64,000 nt of DNA from Rhynochetos jubatus (GCA_027574665.1 CM050648.1:49981200-50045199); one strand, 5' to 3'; shown: positions 26,570 to 39,360, counted from the stretch's first letter. Numbers and translations: made by a program. Notes: generated from the sequence alone by a model not told the origin.

Positions 26570-27195
26570 GAACAGTTTGCTTATTTATCTTGGACAGAGA
26601 CCATACTGCAGTCATCTGGGCTAGACTACTGTAATGTGCTCCTAATTGTTTCCCTTGAAATTGATCTGGAGCCTCGTTGGGGTGGAGAGCTGATATATTG
26701 AAAATTACAGCCCCATCCATGTAGCTGTTCAAATTTTAATCCCCCGGTTCTTGGGCAGCAGCCTTGCGCTCCATGTCCCTGTCTGGCAGTTGCTCGCAGT
26801 TGGACATAGTCGGCTTTCTCTCCCTGGGCTGAGTCAGGCGCGGGCCGAAGGCAAGTCTTTCTTGTCCTCAGTTGTGGAACTCCCTGCCAGAGCCCCTTGC
26901 TGGCTGCCTTTAAGGCAAGCTGCAAGCCCTGTTTATTTCAGTTGGCCTATCCATGACTGTTTTATGGGCTCCCTACCTTTGTTTTTGCATCTGCTACCCT
27001 TTTGTTTTTCTCTTTCCTCTAACTAGTCGGGAATTGAATCTTTTGGGGTTGGCAGGTCCCTTTTGAATTCTGTGTGTGTAGCATATTGTAACATGCTATT
27101 AGATTTTGCTTTCTACTTTTACTGTTTTGCATTTGGCTCTTTATGCTACTTGGCTTGCAATTGGCGCTTTAGAAAAGATCGAATAAATATATAAT
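26570..27195 (+). mobile_element. ancient CR1/L2/L3-like LINE remnant with RT C-terminus
   Basis: Two fossil protein blocks of a non-LTR reverse transcriptase lie in the correct order on the + strand. 'Gct agactactgtaatgtgc' near 26620-26640 reads L-D-Y-C-N-V-L, the conserved (R)LDYCN motif after the catalytic domain. 'Gtggaactccctgccagag...tttaaggcaagctgcaag' near 26872-26925 reads like the terminal W-N-S-L-P ... F-K-x-x-L-K block. The segment ends in 'gcgctttagaaaagatcg aataaatata', the 'ggcgctatataaataa'-like 3' end of L3/L2-class elements. Frames are broken, so it is inactive. The exact family cannot be assigned by eye. Confidence 0.65.
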
Positions 27196-27282
27196 TGTAT
27201 CAAGTCTTATTTTGTCTAAGAGGGTTAAATCCACTATCCAAATATACAGGAGTGTGTTTATGGGGAAACTTAGTCTTGAGAG

Positions 27283-27317
27283 AATTAGAAAGAAAGCTTC
27301 AATTAGAAAGAAAGCTG
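27283..27317. repeat. two-copy 18-bp tandem duplication
   Basis: The unit 'aattagaaagaaagcttc' at 27283-27300 is repeated as 'aattagaaagaaagctga' immediately after it, a recent-looking local slippage duplication. Confidence 0.85.
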
Positions 27318-28620
27318 ATTCCATGCCGTTTGCAATGCCATGTTTTCTTTAAGAGAAGACTTCCACTGTAATTAGCAAGAAAGTGCAGCTTACCGGTCAA
27401 TGCGTTACCTAACACAGAGCCCACTATTCAGTCTTAGAAATAGATCGTGCTTTATATGCTCCTCTGGAGACTGACGGTACTGTGAAGTCCAGTATCAGCA
27501 AAACAGAAGTCTAAACAGAAGCAGAGTCAGGAAATCTTGTACAATAGATGATAAATAGTGATTTGGTTCATTGGCCACTTCAGGAGGAAGCGTGTAAATG
27601 TAATCGTGGAATACAATGGTCTGTGCTGCTGCCATCAAATACTAGAAATAAAGTGTCTTATTTTCCATCCCACATCAGATGATTTAACCGTTGCATACAT
27701 ACCCGAGCTCATGTAGATGTTATTTGTGTTACGCTGGCTGCCAAGGGATCAGCAGAAGTTCGGGTCTTTGTTCTAGAAACTGCGTAGGAATCAGCAAAAA
27801 GATGTGCTTTACCTCAGCTTGAGATAAGTCTGATAACATCAACCAGGGGAATGAAACAAACAAATAGGAGGAAGAGGAAGTAGCAGCCAAGTGCTGTACA
27901 AAAACCAAGGGTCTTTCTTAGTTCAAATACTGTCATCTCAAAATGGTTTATGGGCACTAAAACAGAGGAGTGAACCCAGGGGTAAGGTCATGCCACTTTG
28001 CTGAGCATTGGGAATCCAGGAAGTTACATGTCATCCATCTAAGGAAGTTCCAGTTGTAAAATACTACCAAAACCCAAGACGTTTAGGGCAGCTTGGTCCT
28101 GCTAAACAGTCAAATTATTAATCACTTGACTAATCCACATTAATCAGTACAGCCTAGTAGCAAAATTATTAATCAGCTTGATGAACTGAGCAATCTTGCA
28201 AAGAAATGAGCCTACTTGGAATTTTAAAAGTGATAAAAGATAAAGTGTAAAACAAAGTGACTGGAAAAGATGCAAAATCTCCTCAAAGCCAACATTATCT
28301 CTCATCTCCCTTTCTATTTTATCCATCTCCAACATGACCAAAAACTTGCAAGCAGCCTGGTATTCGGAAACCAAAGTATCCCTTCTCCGTGTGTGAGAAA
28401 AACGAAGCTCTGCTTGCCAAAGCCCAACACAGAGAGAAATAAAGCTGAAGCTAAACGTGTGAGAGGGGAGGGGTGAGTGTTTATTGTGAGGAGCATTGTT
28501 GTTAGGCTTTTAAGAGTAAAACATGTAAATGAGTACAGACACGGCATGCAACATCCCATCCAGAAATTCTGATGTGACCAAAACATGTAAGATACGTTGG
28601 AAAGATGGGGTGAGTCTTAG

Positions 28621-28650
28621 AGGCCTCAGAAGGCCTCAGGAGGCCTCAGG
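28621..28650. repeat. three-copy 10-bp tandem repeat
   Basis: Three consecutive copies of 'aggcctcagg', the first with a terminal A, each containing the AGGCCT palindrome. Confidence 0.85.
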
Positions 28651-31600
28651 TGGTTCAGGGAATAACCTGGTGTGTACAGCATGGCCATCCCACTGAAGCG
28701 AGGAAAAATAAGGGAAAAGGTAGTAAACAAAGTTCAACCAGTATATTTCAGTACTGGAAGTAATAAATAATAAATGTCGGTGGCAGCTGAGTGCTTCACT
28801 GACAAGAACAAGATGACAATAACTAACTTGTCCCAGATGAAGAACAAAATCTATTTTTTGTAGATGGCTAATTGAAACCTTGTGAGCACCAACAGTTACA
28901 GAATACAGAGAAGGGTCTTTCTGTTCGCTGTTAATGATATTTCCACTCCTGTAAAACATACACTGCCTTTACCTTCCCTTCGAGGAGTGGCACAATGCCT
29001 TGCTGTCTTCTGACGCTTGTGCCTTTTGTGGCTCTCCAGGCTGGGAACGTTCAGAACCTGAGGAAAAGGTGGCAGCGGTTCTGCCGAGGAAGGACCACCG
29101 CTTCCTAGAGCAGGTTGATGACACAGGCTATTGAGTCCTTACAGAGAATTGTTTGTCTTCTGGTTTTAGATGGCTTTAATTCCTCCAAATTGCTCCTTGA
29201 ATAATAGGAAAAAGACAATTTGAATTTCAGTGACAGATTGGACATAACAGGTTGCAACTATTAGGTCTAATTTTACCATACTGAGAAATAAAATTGCCTA
29301 AACATAAACATCGATCACTGATGCAGTAAATTAATTTGTACAGAAAAAGTAGTTTAACTGCAGTGCACATTAAACATAGAAAATTTTCAAAATTACAGCT
29401 CTCTGAATTAATTTGTACACTTGTTTACTTGTTAAAAGCAAAGCGTAACTTCTTTTTTTTTTTTTTTTTTCCACCTCCTCTTTGTGACTTCAAATTGTGA
29501 AAAGCGAGGACAGGCATTAATTGTCCAAAAAGACAGCTGCAGTGGTGGATGTAACTTCTTTTTTTGTTGTTGTTTCTGAACAGGTTAATAGAATTACTAA
29601 AGACCTCTTTGAAATACTGTTTCATTCTAGCAAGGAAATTCAGCATTTTAATAGGCTTGAATTATGTTTTGTTAAGAATTGGTAGTGTGAAGTAATTAAA
29701 AAATTTTACGATTTGGTTCAGCAATGAGTTTACATTCAAGTGTGTCCTCAGGCTCATTTAAACTGTTGAAATCTTCCAAACTGTTTCATAAAAAATGTCA
29801 TACGTATCGTCTTCCTTCTTCTACCATCTCTTCTCAAAAAATCTGCGCATATAATCCCACATTTTAATATGGTGTCTAGAGACGTAACATAGACGCTGGC
29901 CAACTTTTCTTCATTCTGGCAATTGCTATTTACACTATGCTTATTGTTTTATGAAATGAAAAAGAGCATGACTTTCTTATTTTAAGCCACAGCTACAACG
30001 TTACTGATCATATGCAATCACAAGTGTGTATATAAGCTGTATAAAGGTTGCCTAAGTCACAGTGGAACAGGATCTGCCAATGTGGCTTATTTTGATGGTA
30101 TCTGGTGTCTACTGTTTTCAAGGACAGTAGTTCGATTCAAACACAATTCTGATAAGTGGCAGGTTTTCATGTCTTTAATGCCCTGACAAGGGCATCACTC
30201 TCAGGAGAGGGAGGTGAAACCATTTGGATGAGAATTTCTTCCCCTCTCCTTTGTGCTGACACACCAAGATAATGGACAATTAATAGCGAACCTTCTCTGC
30301 AGGGAAAGTCTAGGGTTATCACTAATATAAAGTGCTCATCAAGTGTTTGGACATAAAAGGGGAAGAAAAAAATACACGTAAAAAAGTAGAAAGCAGGACC
30401 AGCACAAGGCTTAATGTTCAGTTACACATTTTTTTTCACCCGAAATTATGGTGAATGATTTTTCAGAAGCAGCAGCTCTGACTTTTGAGACCTGGTTCAC
30501 TGCTCGTGACATCAGGCAAAGGACAAGAGGAATTGTGCTGTTGGTATCTTTTGTTGTGGTGAGAAAGCTGGCTTGGGTATTTCCTGGCGGTACCAGTTGG
30601 CAGAGCTGACTGCTCTTAGTTCCTAGTCGTGTTGTGCTGTAAAGTTTACCCTGGGAGGATGTGGAGGACAGGTCTACATGAACTGCTTCTTCACCTTCTG
30701 ATCCCAGAACAGGCTTGCAGGACGCTCTTGGGGCTCACCTTCAGTCTCATTGCTTCCATTTAGACCATATGTGGGATGACTTTTCTGCCCGCTTCCCCTT
30801 GCTCTGAGGGGAGGCAGGTTTACAACTTGTGAGCCTGTGCAGCCCTCGGTTTTCACTTCGCTGTGCCATCCCAGCGACACCTCGATGCTCCCAGAACAGC
30901 CGGCCACCCCTGAGGTGACCTGACGAAGGAGTTACTGGAGGTCAGCAGAGCACTGCTCACACTTACAAGTCAACAGGCAGACCGCCTCGGGGGTTATTAC
31001 AGTGGCTGTACCTGCGCACCAGATTTAGCAACCGATGATGTGATTGTGTGCCCCTGTTGTCCAAGTAAACAGAGAAAAAGACTTACAGTGTTTCCTGAAG
31101 TTAGACAAACCAAAGATTAGTCTAAACTGAGAGTGGAACAGGTTAACTGATCTTTCTCTACCCTAAGCTCTCGTTTGTCCCTAGCAGCACTGAGCTGTCA
31201 ATACAGTGTACAGCTACTGATAAGTACGGGTTCTCCTCAGCCTGAAGAGATCTGTCTGATAAGATAAGATGGCCTTAAAAAAGAGAGAGAAAGTACGTTA
31301 ACTGCTTTGACTGCAAAATACCCCCTGGTAGCCAGAGATAAGACACCTTGAGCTGCTCAGAAGACCTTAGACAGGATGTAAATGAAGCCAATAAAAAAAA
31401 AAAAAAAAAAATTCATTTCAAATCCAGCCGCTATTCTGCTCTACTCTTATTTCCAGCCCTGACAGCAGAAGGCTTAATTTACTGTATTTCACACCGGGCT
31501 TCCATTCTACACCGAGGAAGCTACAAAGCGTTGTTTTAGATATAGGCTTTAACAAAGCAAAGATCTCTTTATTTCTGGAGAGGCCTCTATTTCAGACAGT

Positions 31601-32899
31601 TAATCATGAGTTTCAGCAGCCTTTGGTGAATGGCAATTATACAGAAGACAAGGAAAACACTGCCTTTTGCCCAGAATTTCCCCATCTTTTTTTTTTTTTT
31701 TTTGTAATTAAATCACCCAAATAAACCTGTACTAACATGCAGGGACTGAATGAAGCATATATATTTTAAATGCAACTCTTACCTTGTAAAATTCCATATA
31801 GAGGGACTGATGTTCTGCAAGATAGGAAGACGATAGGTGTGACAGTTTACAGGTGACAGCTTCATCGTAGGATTGGATCTCCTGACCATCCTGAACTGGG
31901 AAGTTCATTAGGTCCTAGACCGCCTGTAAGTTAGTGAAGGCCACACACACCTACCAACCTGCACCTCTCCCATGGCATAGGCATCCCCATGTGTTCCCAT
32001 TCGAGTGACCTGCGGGAAGTGAGGGTCAGGGGGAAAGGGCTGTATTGTCTTGGATGACATTTTGTCTACAGTGAAAAGGCCCCCAAGACATGCTGCCCCC
32101 GGTGTGACTGTGCTGCATTAGCGTGGGTTTAAGCATTTGTCTGCCATTCAGAGCACTGATTTGTTTTAAAAACCGAGGTTACCTTTGCTCGGGGACAACA
32201 CTTTTAGCAGCTGTGCAGCACATCTGCACTAACAGCCAAATCTAAAAAAAGGGATCTAAAATGGGATGTAGATGGACTGTAAGAAGCTAAATAGAATTGT
32301 TTATCCAAAACCTACCCCTCTGGGTTCACCTAAATTTAGTAGGCTCCTCTGTTTTTCATGAAGAGTTTCTCAGGTGTCTGTGGTTTGGCAGTCTGTGCAA
32401 ACCACCCTTGTGTGAGCATCTGGGTGCCCGTCGGCTTTGATCGGCCTGCTGCGCAGAGAGCATCGTGTTAAGCCCAGGACACGGTGGGCATTTTGAGCAG
32501 AAAGTGCTGTGTTCCTGTCTTCCCTATACAGGGGCCGGGTAGGTAGAGGATTAAGTGGCACAAGGCCTTGATTCAGTTCCCTCAGCATCCCTCAGAGTCA
32601 ACGTTTCCTACCTCTGAGCAGAGGGTCCTTGGTTCTGCAGAGATCTCTTCCCGAGGAAGCTGGGCTTGCTGGAGCAAAGAGTACCCTATTCATAGGGCTG
32701 GTAGAAGCACGTTTGAGAAGGAACTGTTAACGTGCTGAGGACACTCAGCCCAGGGATTCTTGCAGTCTGGAACTTGTGCTTAGGTTTATTTTTGGTTTTA
32801 TCCAGTGCCTCTTTAACGTATAGAGGACCCAGTACTCCCCTCTCCCAGCTGAGTGCCCAAGCTGCGAGGCTGCAGACCTTTTCCTGGTCCCCCCCCAGG

Positions 32900-33000
32900 G
32901 CCCCATGAATCCTGCTTTCTTTGCTGCTTAGGCTCCTGGAGACACCTAGGTCCCTTTGCAGATCTAGGTCCGGGAGTTTTCACCTGTGTAAATAAGACCG
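32900..33000. repeat. possible ancient amniote interspersed repeat
   Basis: The stretch with 'acacctaggtccctttgcag' followed by 'atctaggtccgggag' resembles a dispersed motif of bird and reptile genomes ('cacctaaatacctttgaggatctgggcc'). A related block is seen at about 57860-57990. I do not know the family name. Confidence 0.3.
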
Positions 33001-33763
33001 CCACCACATCTCTGTCATTCTAAGAAATAAGCAGTTCTGTGTTTATTTACTGTATTTAATTCTAGCACACTGTAAAATAACACTGATATGTTTTTGAAAG
33101 CATTAACTGCCTGCACTGCTTTCGCTTGATCCTCATTTCCTTTTACTTTCCATTTCTTAGAAGAGGTTTTGCGATACATTTGCCTGGATTTCTTTCAGTT
33201 GCAATTACTGACTCCCTTCTTTCTCCCCACCCTATATTCCTTTCTTTTGGTTCTCTACACACTGCCCAGCCTTTCCTTTGTCCAAGTTTAACCCCCTCCA
33301 AAGTGCATCTTGCTGTTGCTGTTAGGGTCTAGAGGCAATTAAGCAATGTTTTGGGCTGTTGAAATGTTGGCAGAGGTGGAAGGGACAGGCATATGTGGTA
33401 AACAAAAGAGGGAAGGTGGCCGAGTGTGAGGTATCCCCACGGACCTTCATAGTTAAACTCCGAGTTAACTGAAAGAAGGGGCGATCCTCAAATAAGGACC
33501 CAAGGTGGTGCTTGACATCTCAGGGGTTTCTGCCTGCAAATCCTGCTCAGGGGCTCCGGCTTTTGTCTGAGCCTCTGGCTACGGAGGTTTTGACAGCCTG
33601 CCCTTCTCCCGTGGGGTCTTGGAAGGCAGCTGTGAAGCAGGGTCTCCTTTGGCACGTGGGGTCCAAGCCTCTGAACGGTTTGATTTTGGGAAGGAAAGAG
33701 AAAGGACGATGCTCCTCTGACTTCAAACATGCTCCTTAATATTGTAACCTGTGAAAGAAAGAC

Positions 33764-33965
33764 TCATAGAATCATTGAATCACAGAATGGTTTGGGTTGG
33801 AAGGGACCTTAAAGACCATCTAGTTCCAACCCCCCTGCCGTGGGCAGGGACACCCTCCACTAGACCAGGTTGCTCCAAGCCTCATCCAGCCTGGCCTGGA
33901 ACACTGGGCCAGCTTCTCTGGGCAACCTGTTTCAGTGCCTCACCACCCTCTCAAGTCTACAGTCT
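33764..33965 (-). mobile_element. CR1 LINE 3' end, reverse orientation
   Basis: 'Tcatagaatcattgaatcac' and 'agaatggtttgggttggaag', then 'ggaccttaaagaccatctag', followed by the 'gccgtgggcagggacaccct', 'agaccaggttgctccaagcc' and 'cagcctggcctggaacact' blocks, give the reverse complement of the CR1 3' terminus. It is well preserved, so it is a relatively young copy of about 200 bases, 5'-truncated. The element's 3' end lies at the lower coordinate. Confidence 0.95.
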
Positions 33966-36132
33966 GTGGGCCTCCAGAAGAAGCAGTCAACTCACTTTGA
34001 TAGCTGTCTGCCACTGGAAAGTTACCTTTATGGCTGGGACAGTGTTGTAGGGGTTGCTGTGTCTGGGGCTTCTGTACGCCTCAGCAGCTTCTAAGAGAAG
34101 CGGCGCTGTGTGGGAAGATTGGAGGGAGAGAGTTTCTGGTCCTATTCATGGTGTTGCTGGGGGAGAGCTCGACCCAGTGAAAACAGAATGCAGAGGGAAG
34201 TATTGGAGTCCAGGAAGGAACCTGAACAGTTGTCTCCTAGTCATTTGCTGTTCTTAATAAGCAGTACAAATACTGTTATCAGCACAACAAATTATAATGA
34301 TTATTTTGTAGCAAAGAGCTGATTGACTGAATCACTGCTTTTAGTACATGAGGTTGTTAATACACAGGTTCTTAGGAGATCATTATTATGTGCAAGTTTG
34401 CTAGAGAATTTGAATGGGTTTTTTTGCTTTCCCATTATCTTGATTCTAAATGTAATTACTCTCAGGATGATTTTTTCTGACCCTAGCTTCAGATGGAACA
34501 AGCCTGGTGGTCTCTGACTCATAAGGTACAAACAAACAAAACCGACTACTAAAGAAACAGTAACTTAACAGCGGAAGAAATACAGTGTAAATGTGTTTGT
34601 CACATTTAAGCAGTGGACAAATGAGCTAATTTGAATCGCTTAGTGCTTGTATAGTCACAACTAAGCAACCCCTGTAAATTAATTGTGTGACATGCAATTC
34701 CCAATTATGTAAAGCAGTATAATCTTTGAGGATGGTGACTGTCATTAGTTATATATACAGGACTGTGGAAAATTACTTATTCTTTCTCTTTGCCTAGAGA
34801 GGCACAAAGTACTGGCTTCCTCAAACAAGCGGAGGGTAGCTCTGTTTTCTTCTAGTTGCAAATTGGGTTTGGTGTATGATTTGAAAGGTGGAGCAGAATG
34901 TGAACTGCTTACATTTTCTTTAATTTGGCTGTAGAAGGTGGAATTCATTGGGCTCCGTCTGTTCAAATGAACTTTAAGCAACAATCAAGGAAAACATTTA
35001 TGCTCCTCTCTACATATGTAATAGTAATATGTCTTCTGAAGAAGACATAATGGAACTGGAGGCTTAGGTTACCTTAGGAGAGCAATACAGGAATGTTAAC
35101 TACTTACGTAGGCATTAAAGGCATTTTATAAAAGCAAGCAGGTTTTTCCTGCGAGGTACTGAAGTGCCTTATTCATTGTTTCTAGGAGCTGCCGTTTTTC
35201 TGGTTATAAAATTGAAAATGGGGAAACCTCCCGACCAGCTGTCTCAGTTCTGTTGGTCAGGAACCCCTGCGTGTTTCTTCCCCAGTAATCTAACTGTTAA
35301 TGCATTTAATTGGTGCTCCCAAAGCAGTTTTGAAATATTGATAGATTTTAAAAACATCTGTAAATTATAAATAATTTTTAAAGTTCACATTTCTCTTTTG
35401 AATGCCCATTATAGAGTATTAGTTTTCAAGCCATTTAATAAGTTATGAGACAAATGAGTGAGTTTAATGTGGGGTCACTGGTGTGAAAAAAATGCGATGG
35501 TTATATTAAAGTTGCAGCTTTTCCAAAACTGTGTACATTTCTACTGAAAGTAAAGTGAGACTCTTATGTAATAATGTATATTTTATTTAAAATTACTTTA
35601 AAGGTTAGCACTATCTGCTAGTTCTGTTTAAAACTTAGAACTGTAGTTTCAGTAACACACGTTAGGCCATCACTGAAGTCATGTTAACGCTTACACCCTG
35701 TCCTTTGATCTTCTAGTTATTTAGATCTATTCAGCACACAGCACAATATTGTTTTATTTCAGCAATACCTAGCCTCTTCATTTACTATTTATTCACACCT
35801 GCATATTCCCTTAAGATTCCTTATCTCATTTTCTAGGTAGCCCTGCAGACAATTAGCGGTGGTAATAATATAAAATGTGACCAGCACTAAAACCTGAAAC
35901 AGCCATTACAAGTAAACTATATGATATATAATAACCACTCCACTCAATTACCTGCACAAAAATGCAAGGATTTAAAACTGTGGAGCTCTATCATACATCC
36001 AGTTAACTGACCTACCTATCTACCTGCCTGCTCTTTAGTCCTTCCTTTCTTACAATCTGAATTCTATCCTGTAGCTTGTCATCTGGTAAATTAGCACAGC
36101 TGTACGTTTGTATGTGCTGCCCATCCCTTGCA

Positions 36133-36187
36133 GTGTGCGTGTATGAGCACATGTATGTGTGCGTGTATGAGCACATGTATGTGTGCG
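36133..36187. repeat. 24-bp tandem repeat, 2.3 copies
   Basis: Two identical 24-base units (36133-36156 and 36157-36180, starting 'gtgtgcgtgtatgagcacat') are followed by seven bases of a third. The exact identity of the copies suggests a recent and probably polymorphic duplication. Confidence 0.9.
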
Positions 36188-36634
36188 CAGTGCTGTACGA
36201 ACGGGTCTTTGGCTGGTGGTGGGACAACAGGTAACAACCACACAACAATTCAATGCGTACATGTGCATTCATAATCTGCATAGCTGTGCCAGAATGTAGT
36301 AGAAGTGGTCGTGTGCTGCTGCCTGGGATATTTGATTTGTCATCTTAGTATCTATTCCCATCCTATGTAACCCACTGTTAAAAATTTTGTACCTGTTAAA
36401 GAAACCTTACTTTGTAGTGCTTGAGATGTGGTCCTGGGGGATAGCTGCGTGACCAGTCTGCCATTACCCTTAAGGGTAGCAGGGACCCAGAGCCAGGGGG
36501 TGCCTGTCCAGCTAAACTGCTGGGCTTTCTCTCTGGTCCGGTCCAGCAGCTTCAGCAGTTCTGTGTTTCAGGGGGAGAAAGGATTTTTCTTGCAGGGTGG
36601 CTCAGGCCGGAGAGATGCGGGTTTTGTTTCCTCC

Positions 36635-36820
36635 TTGGCACAGATTACATTTGTGACCTGAGGCAAACCGCTCCAGCTTGCCTGTGCCCCAGTTACTTGA
36701 GCAGCGAAATGGGGAACCAGGAAACTGCTGCTTACAGGATATTGAAAATATTAATTTGTTCGTATTTGTAAACTCTGTTCTGTCAGAGGTACCTTACACA
36801 TTACGGCACATAAAGGTTCG
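36635..36820 (+). mobile_element. MIR-type SINE remnant
   Basis: 'Ggcacagattacatttgtga' followed by 'cctgaggcaaaccgctcc' and 'gcctgtgccccagttacttg', then 'agcgaaatgggg', follows the MIR core and 3' half ('ctgtgtgaccttgggcaagtcact...ctgtgcctcagttt...gtaaaatgggg') in + orientation. A diverged tail then reads like 'gtgaggattaaat..taaatgtttgtaaagcgctcagatac'. It is old and more diverged than the copy near 14.2 kb. Confidence 0.6.
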
Positions 36821-38380
36821 CTGACATTTGCTTTAGGAACGTGGCCATTTGTCTAGTGGCAGCAAAAACATACTTAAATCATATGGAAAAATAAGGCATG
36901 ATAAAGCAAGTGCCCTGAGGCATATTCCAGCCAAAGCATGCGTATGTCATAAACCTTCCTGGTGACTAAGTAACGTTTTTCTGAAGCGGTACTGTTAATT
37001 CAGTCGGCAGCACTAGGGATAAGATCAGGTTTAAGCCCTCACGACTACCGGGGTTGGCACATGAGGGGCTGGCTGCTAGCTCCACAGAGGTGCTTTTGTG
37101 CTCCAATGCTTCCCCCTTCCTCCCTCCTCTTTCGTGGGATAACTCCTTCTGGTATTACTTCACGTTTCTGTTAGTGAGCACTTTCCCCCATAAATATGAC
37201 TGAACAGGTGTTACGCTGCTACTAACTGAGTTTCCAGCTGTCCTCCTCCAACACAGACCAGGCAAAATCTGTTGTTTCGTCCTATTAGACAGACTAGAGA
37301 ACTACTGAGCCTGAGATGGAGGTCTTCCTCGCAGGATACGGTGGTTTCATTGCCAGAAGATGGTCAGGAAGGCCTGGCTGGCTAACAAAGACAGTCCTTC
37401 AGCTGCTGGGTGTAGTTCCAGTTTTGCATCCCCTTTGGCAGCAGCACAGAGACTGCTGCAGTGTGGCCAGCCAGCAAAATTAGGAAATAAGGACCTCTTT
37501 TATTTACTCAGGCTGCTGAATCATGGGCATTCCTGTCTGCTTGGAGAAAAGTCAGGCAGCTCTACTTTCCACTGGAAGTCTCAGGAGTGCTTGGTACTTT
37601 CATCTCAGAGTGTTCACACACTTGTTTTAATGTGCTTTATGGAAATGGTGAAACTCAGCAAGTAGAGTTGGTGTAGAAAAACATCTGCACTAACTATTCA
37701 CACACATTTGCATCTTTAAATAGACTTTTAGGCCTTGTAGCTGATTTCCAGCAAAGTTTTTTGGTTGTGAGTGCTAGAGCTTTCTTAGAGTCAGCGAGTG
37801 TGAAGTGACTGGTTCCAAAAATTAAAAATTTACATGGACACGTTAAGTGCATCGCACTGAAACTCAGAATACTTGCCATAACACAAAAATGGCATTTACA
37901 GTAAGTAGCACTTAGTGAGTGCCGTAGGAAAAAAAAAAAGGTCGATACAGAAAATATATTTTAAAACTCCATAAACACTCTTTCAAATACCTGGAGCCCG
38001 ATTTGGCCCCCAGATGGATGTGTACCACTCCCGGGGACTTGTATGTGTGCATATGAATTTGGTCCAGAGTATTTAAAAACAGCTTGTTATAGAACTGAAA
38101 ATCAGTATTTGTAATGTTGACATAGCTCGGCGGGTAGGTGCCTGCAGATTTATATACGCACGGCTTTACGCAGAGTAGTAGCAAACTGGTGGTGTTTCCT
38201 ATGAGCATGATCGACAAAAAGGGGTTTGAAGTCCTTTACCCTGACAGCAGGTTAAAATTTACCCCCAACACAGAGCTGTTCCTGTAGGAAATGCCCTTGG
38301 GAAAGCAGGAGTGGAGTCCTCATCCTGAGCCTGCTGGGTAGTTGCCCAGACCTTCCGTGTAGCTCCTCCATCGCAGCTTT

Positions 38381-39360
38381 GGGTGCCCAGATCTGCTCGC
38401 CTACCGCGGGCGCACGTGGAGTAGCCTCAGCGCGTGGTAGCAAGACGCGGATCCCTGCCCTTTTGGAGGAGATGCTCTTAATGGCTGCGCGGTAATTTTG
38501 TGGGGCAGCACCTTTGTGGGGAAGGGTGAGGAGGCGGCAGGACGGGCGGTGCCATCACTCATGTCCTGCTGGAGCAGTGGTTACTCTTAGTCCAGCTTTC
38601 CTTGGTCGCTGTCCCCAGATCCATTACGCCCCTGGTGTTTAGTCCATCGCACACAATGTTCCCGGTGTTCAGCACAGCAAAAGTCACTGCAGCGAAACCC
38701 TTCCCTTGCCAGAGCGGCAAGGTTCCTGAAGTCCTTCTGTGGGTGTCTGACGGCCCGCAGTCCCGGCTTTGGAGCCCTTTGTGTGAGCGCAGCCCAGGGG
38801 CCCTCCTTCCGGAGCGCGGTGGCCAGCCGCCGGTGCCCCTTCCACGCGGTGCGGGGAGGGAAGCCGGGGAAACGTGCTGGCTGCATTGTTAGGCTTGTAC
38901 TCAGGAAAATCCTGTTGTCCTCCGCCGTGCGGAATTCCCCCTGCCTTGCTGGCTCTTCTGTAACTCTGCGAGATTGCAGGATTTTCACTTTTCAGGTTAA
39001 AAGGACACAAGTCGGACTTATAAGCGTTTTACTCTTCTTTTTGCACAAAGGTAATTACTCTGCAGAATTGTTAGGGGGTCGGATTAAAAAACCCAAAAGC
39101 CAAGTGACACAGAAACGTTTACGTTTGCTGGTTGGAAAGCAAGAACCGTCTCTGTGCTGCTGTTACACTATTCCCCCTCCGCTTTCCTTACCTTGTAGAA
39201 AAGCTGGAGGAGAGACCTCTCCAAGCAAAGGAGAATTGCAGGGGGAAAGGGGCTGCCGTTGCTTATACCGTGGTCACACTCAGTGCTTGATCCTGCTGCC
39301 AGCCCGACAGCCCGCGGAGACCCGCAAGCCAGGGGGAATAGTTGTATAGTAGGTAAAACC
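38381..39360. promoter_or_regulatory. CpG-rich region (intronic CpG island candidate)
   Basis: CpG is abundant (about 38 in the first 560 bases by hand count) and GC content is high, against a CpG-poor AT-rich background. It lies about 2.5-3.5 kb before the giant ZNF521 exon, away from any visible coding exon. Candidate + strand donors are AAG|GTAATT at 39051 and TAG|GTAAAA at 39352. It could be an alternative promoter or an orphan CpG island of the kind often found in developmental-regulator loci. No TATA box or other decisive promoter element is evident, and the direction of any transcription cannot be read from the sequence. Confidence 0.5.

Noticed and set aside
38783-39349. Open frame of 188 codons in the CpG-rich region (likewise 934-1455 near the first CpG patch and 58447-58992)
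   Set aside because: GC- and CpG-rich sequence has few stop codons. The 38783 frame has no ATG and the peptides are low-complexity in character. It was kept only as context for the alternative-promoter finding.
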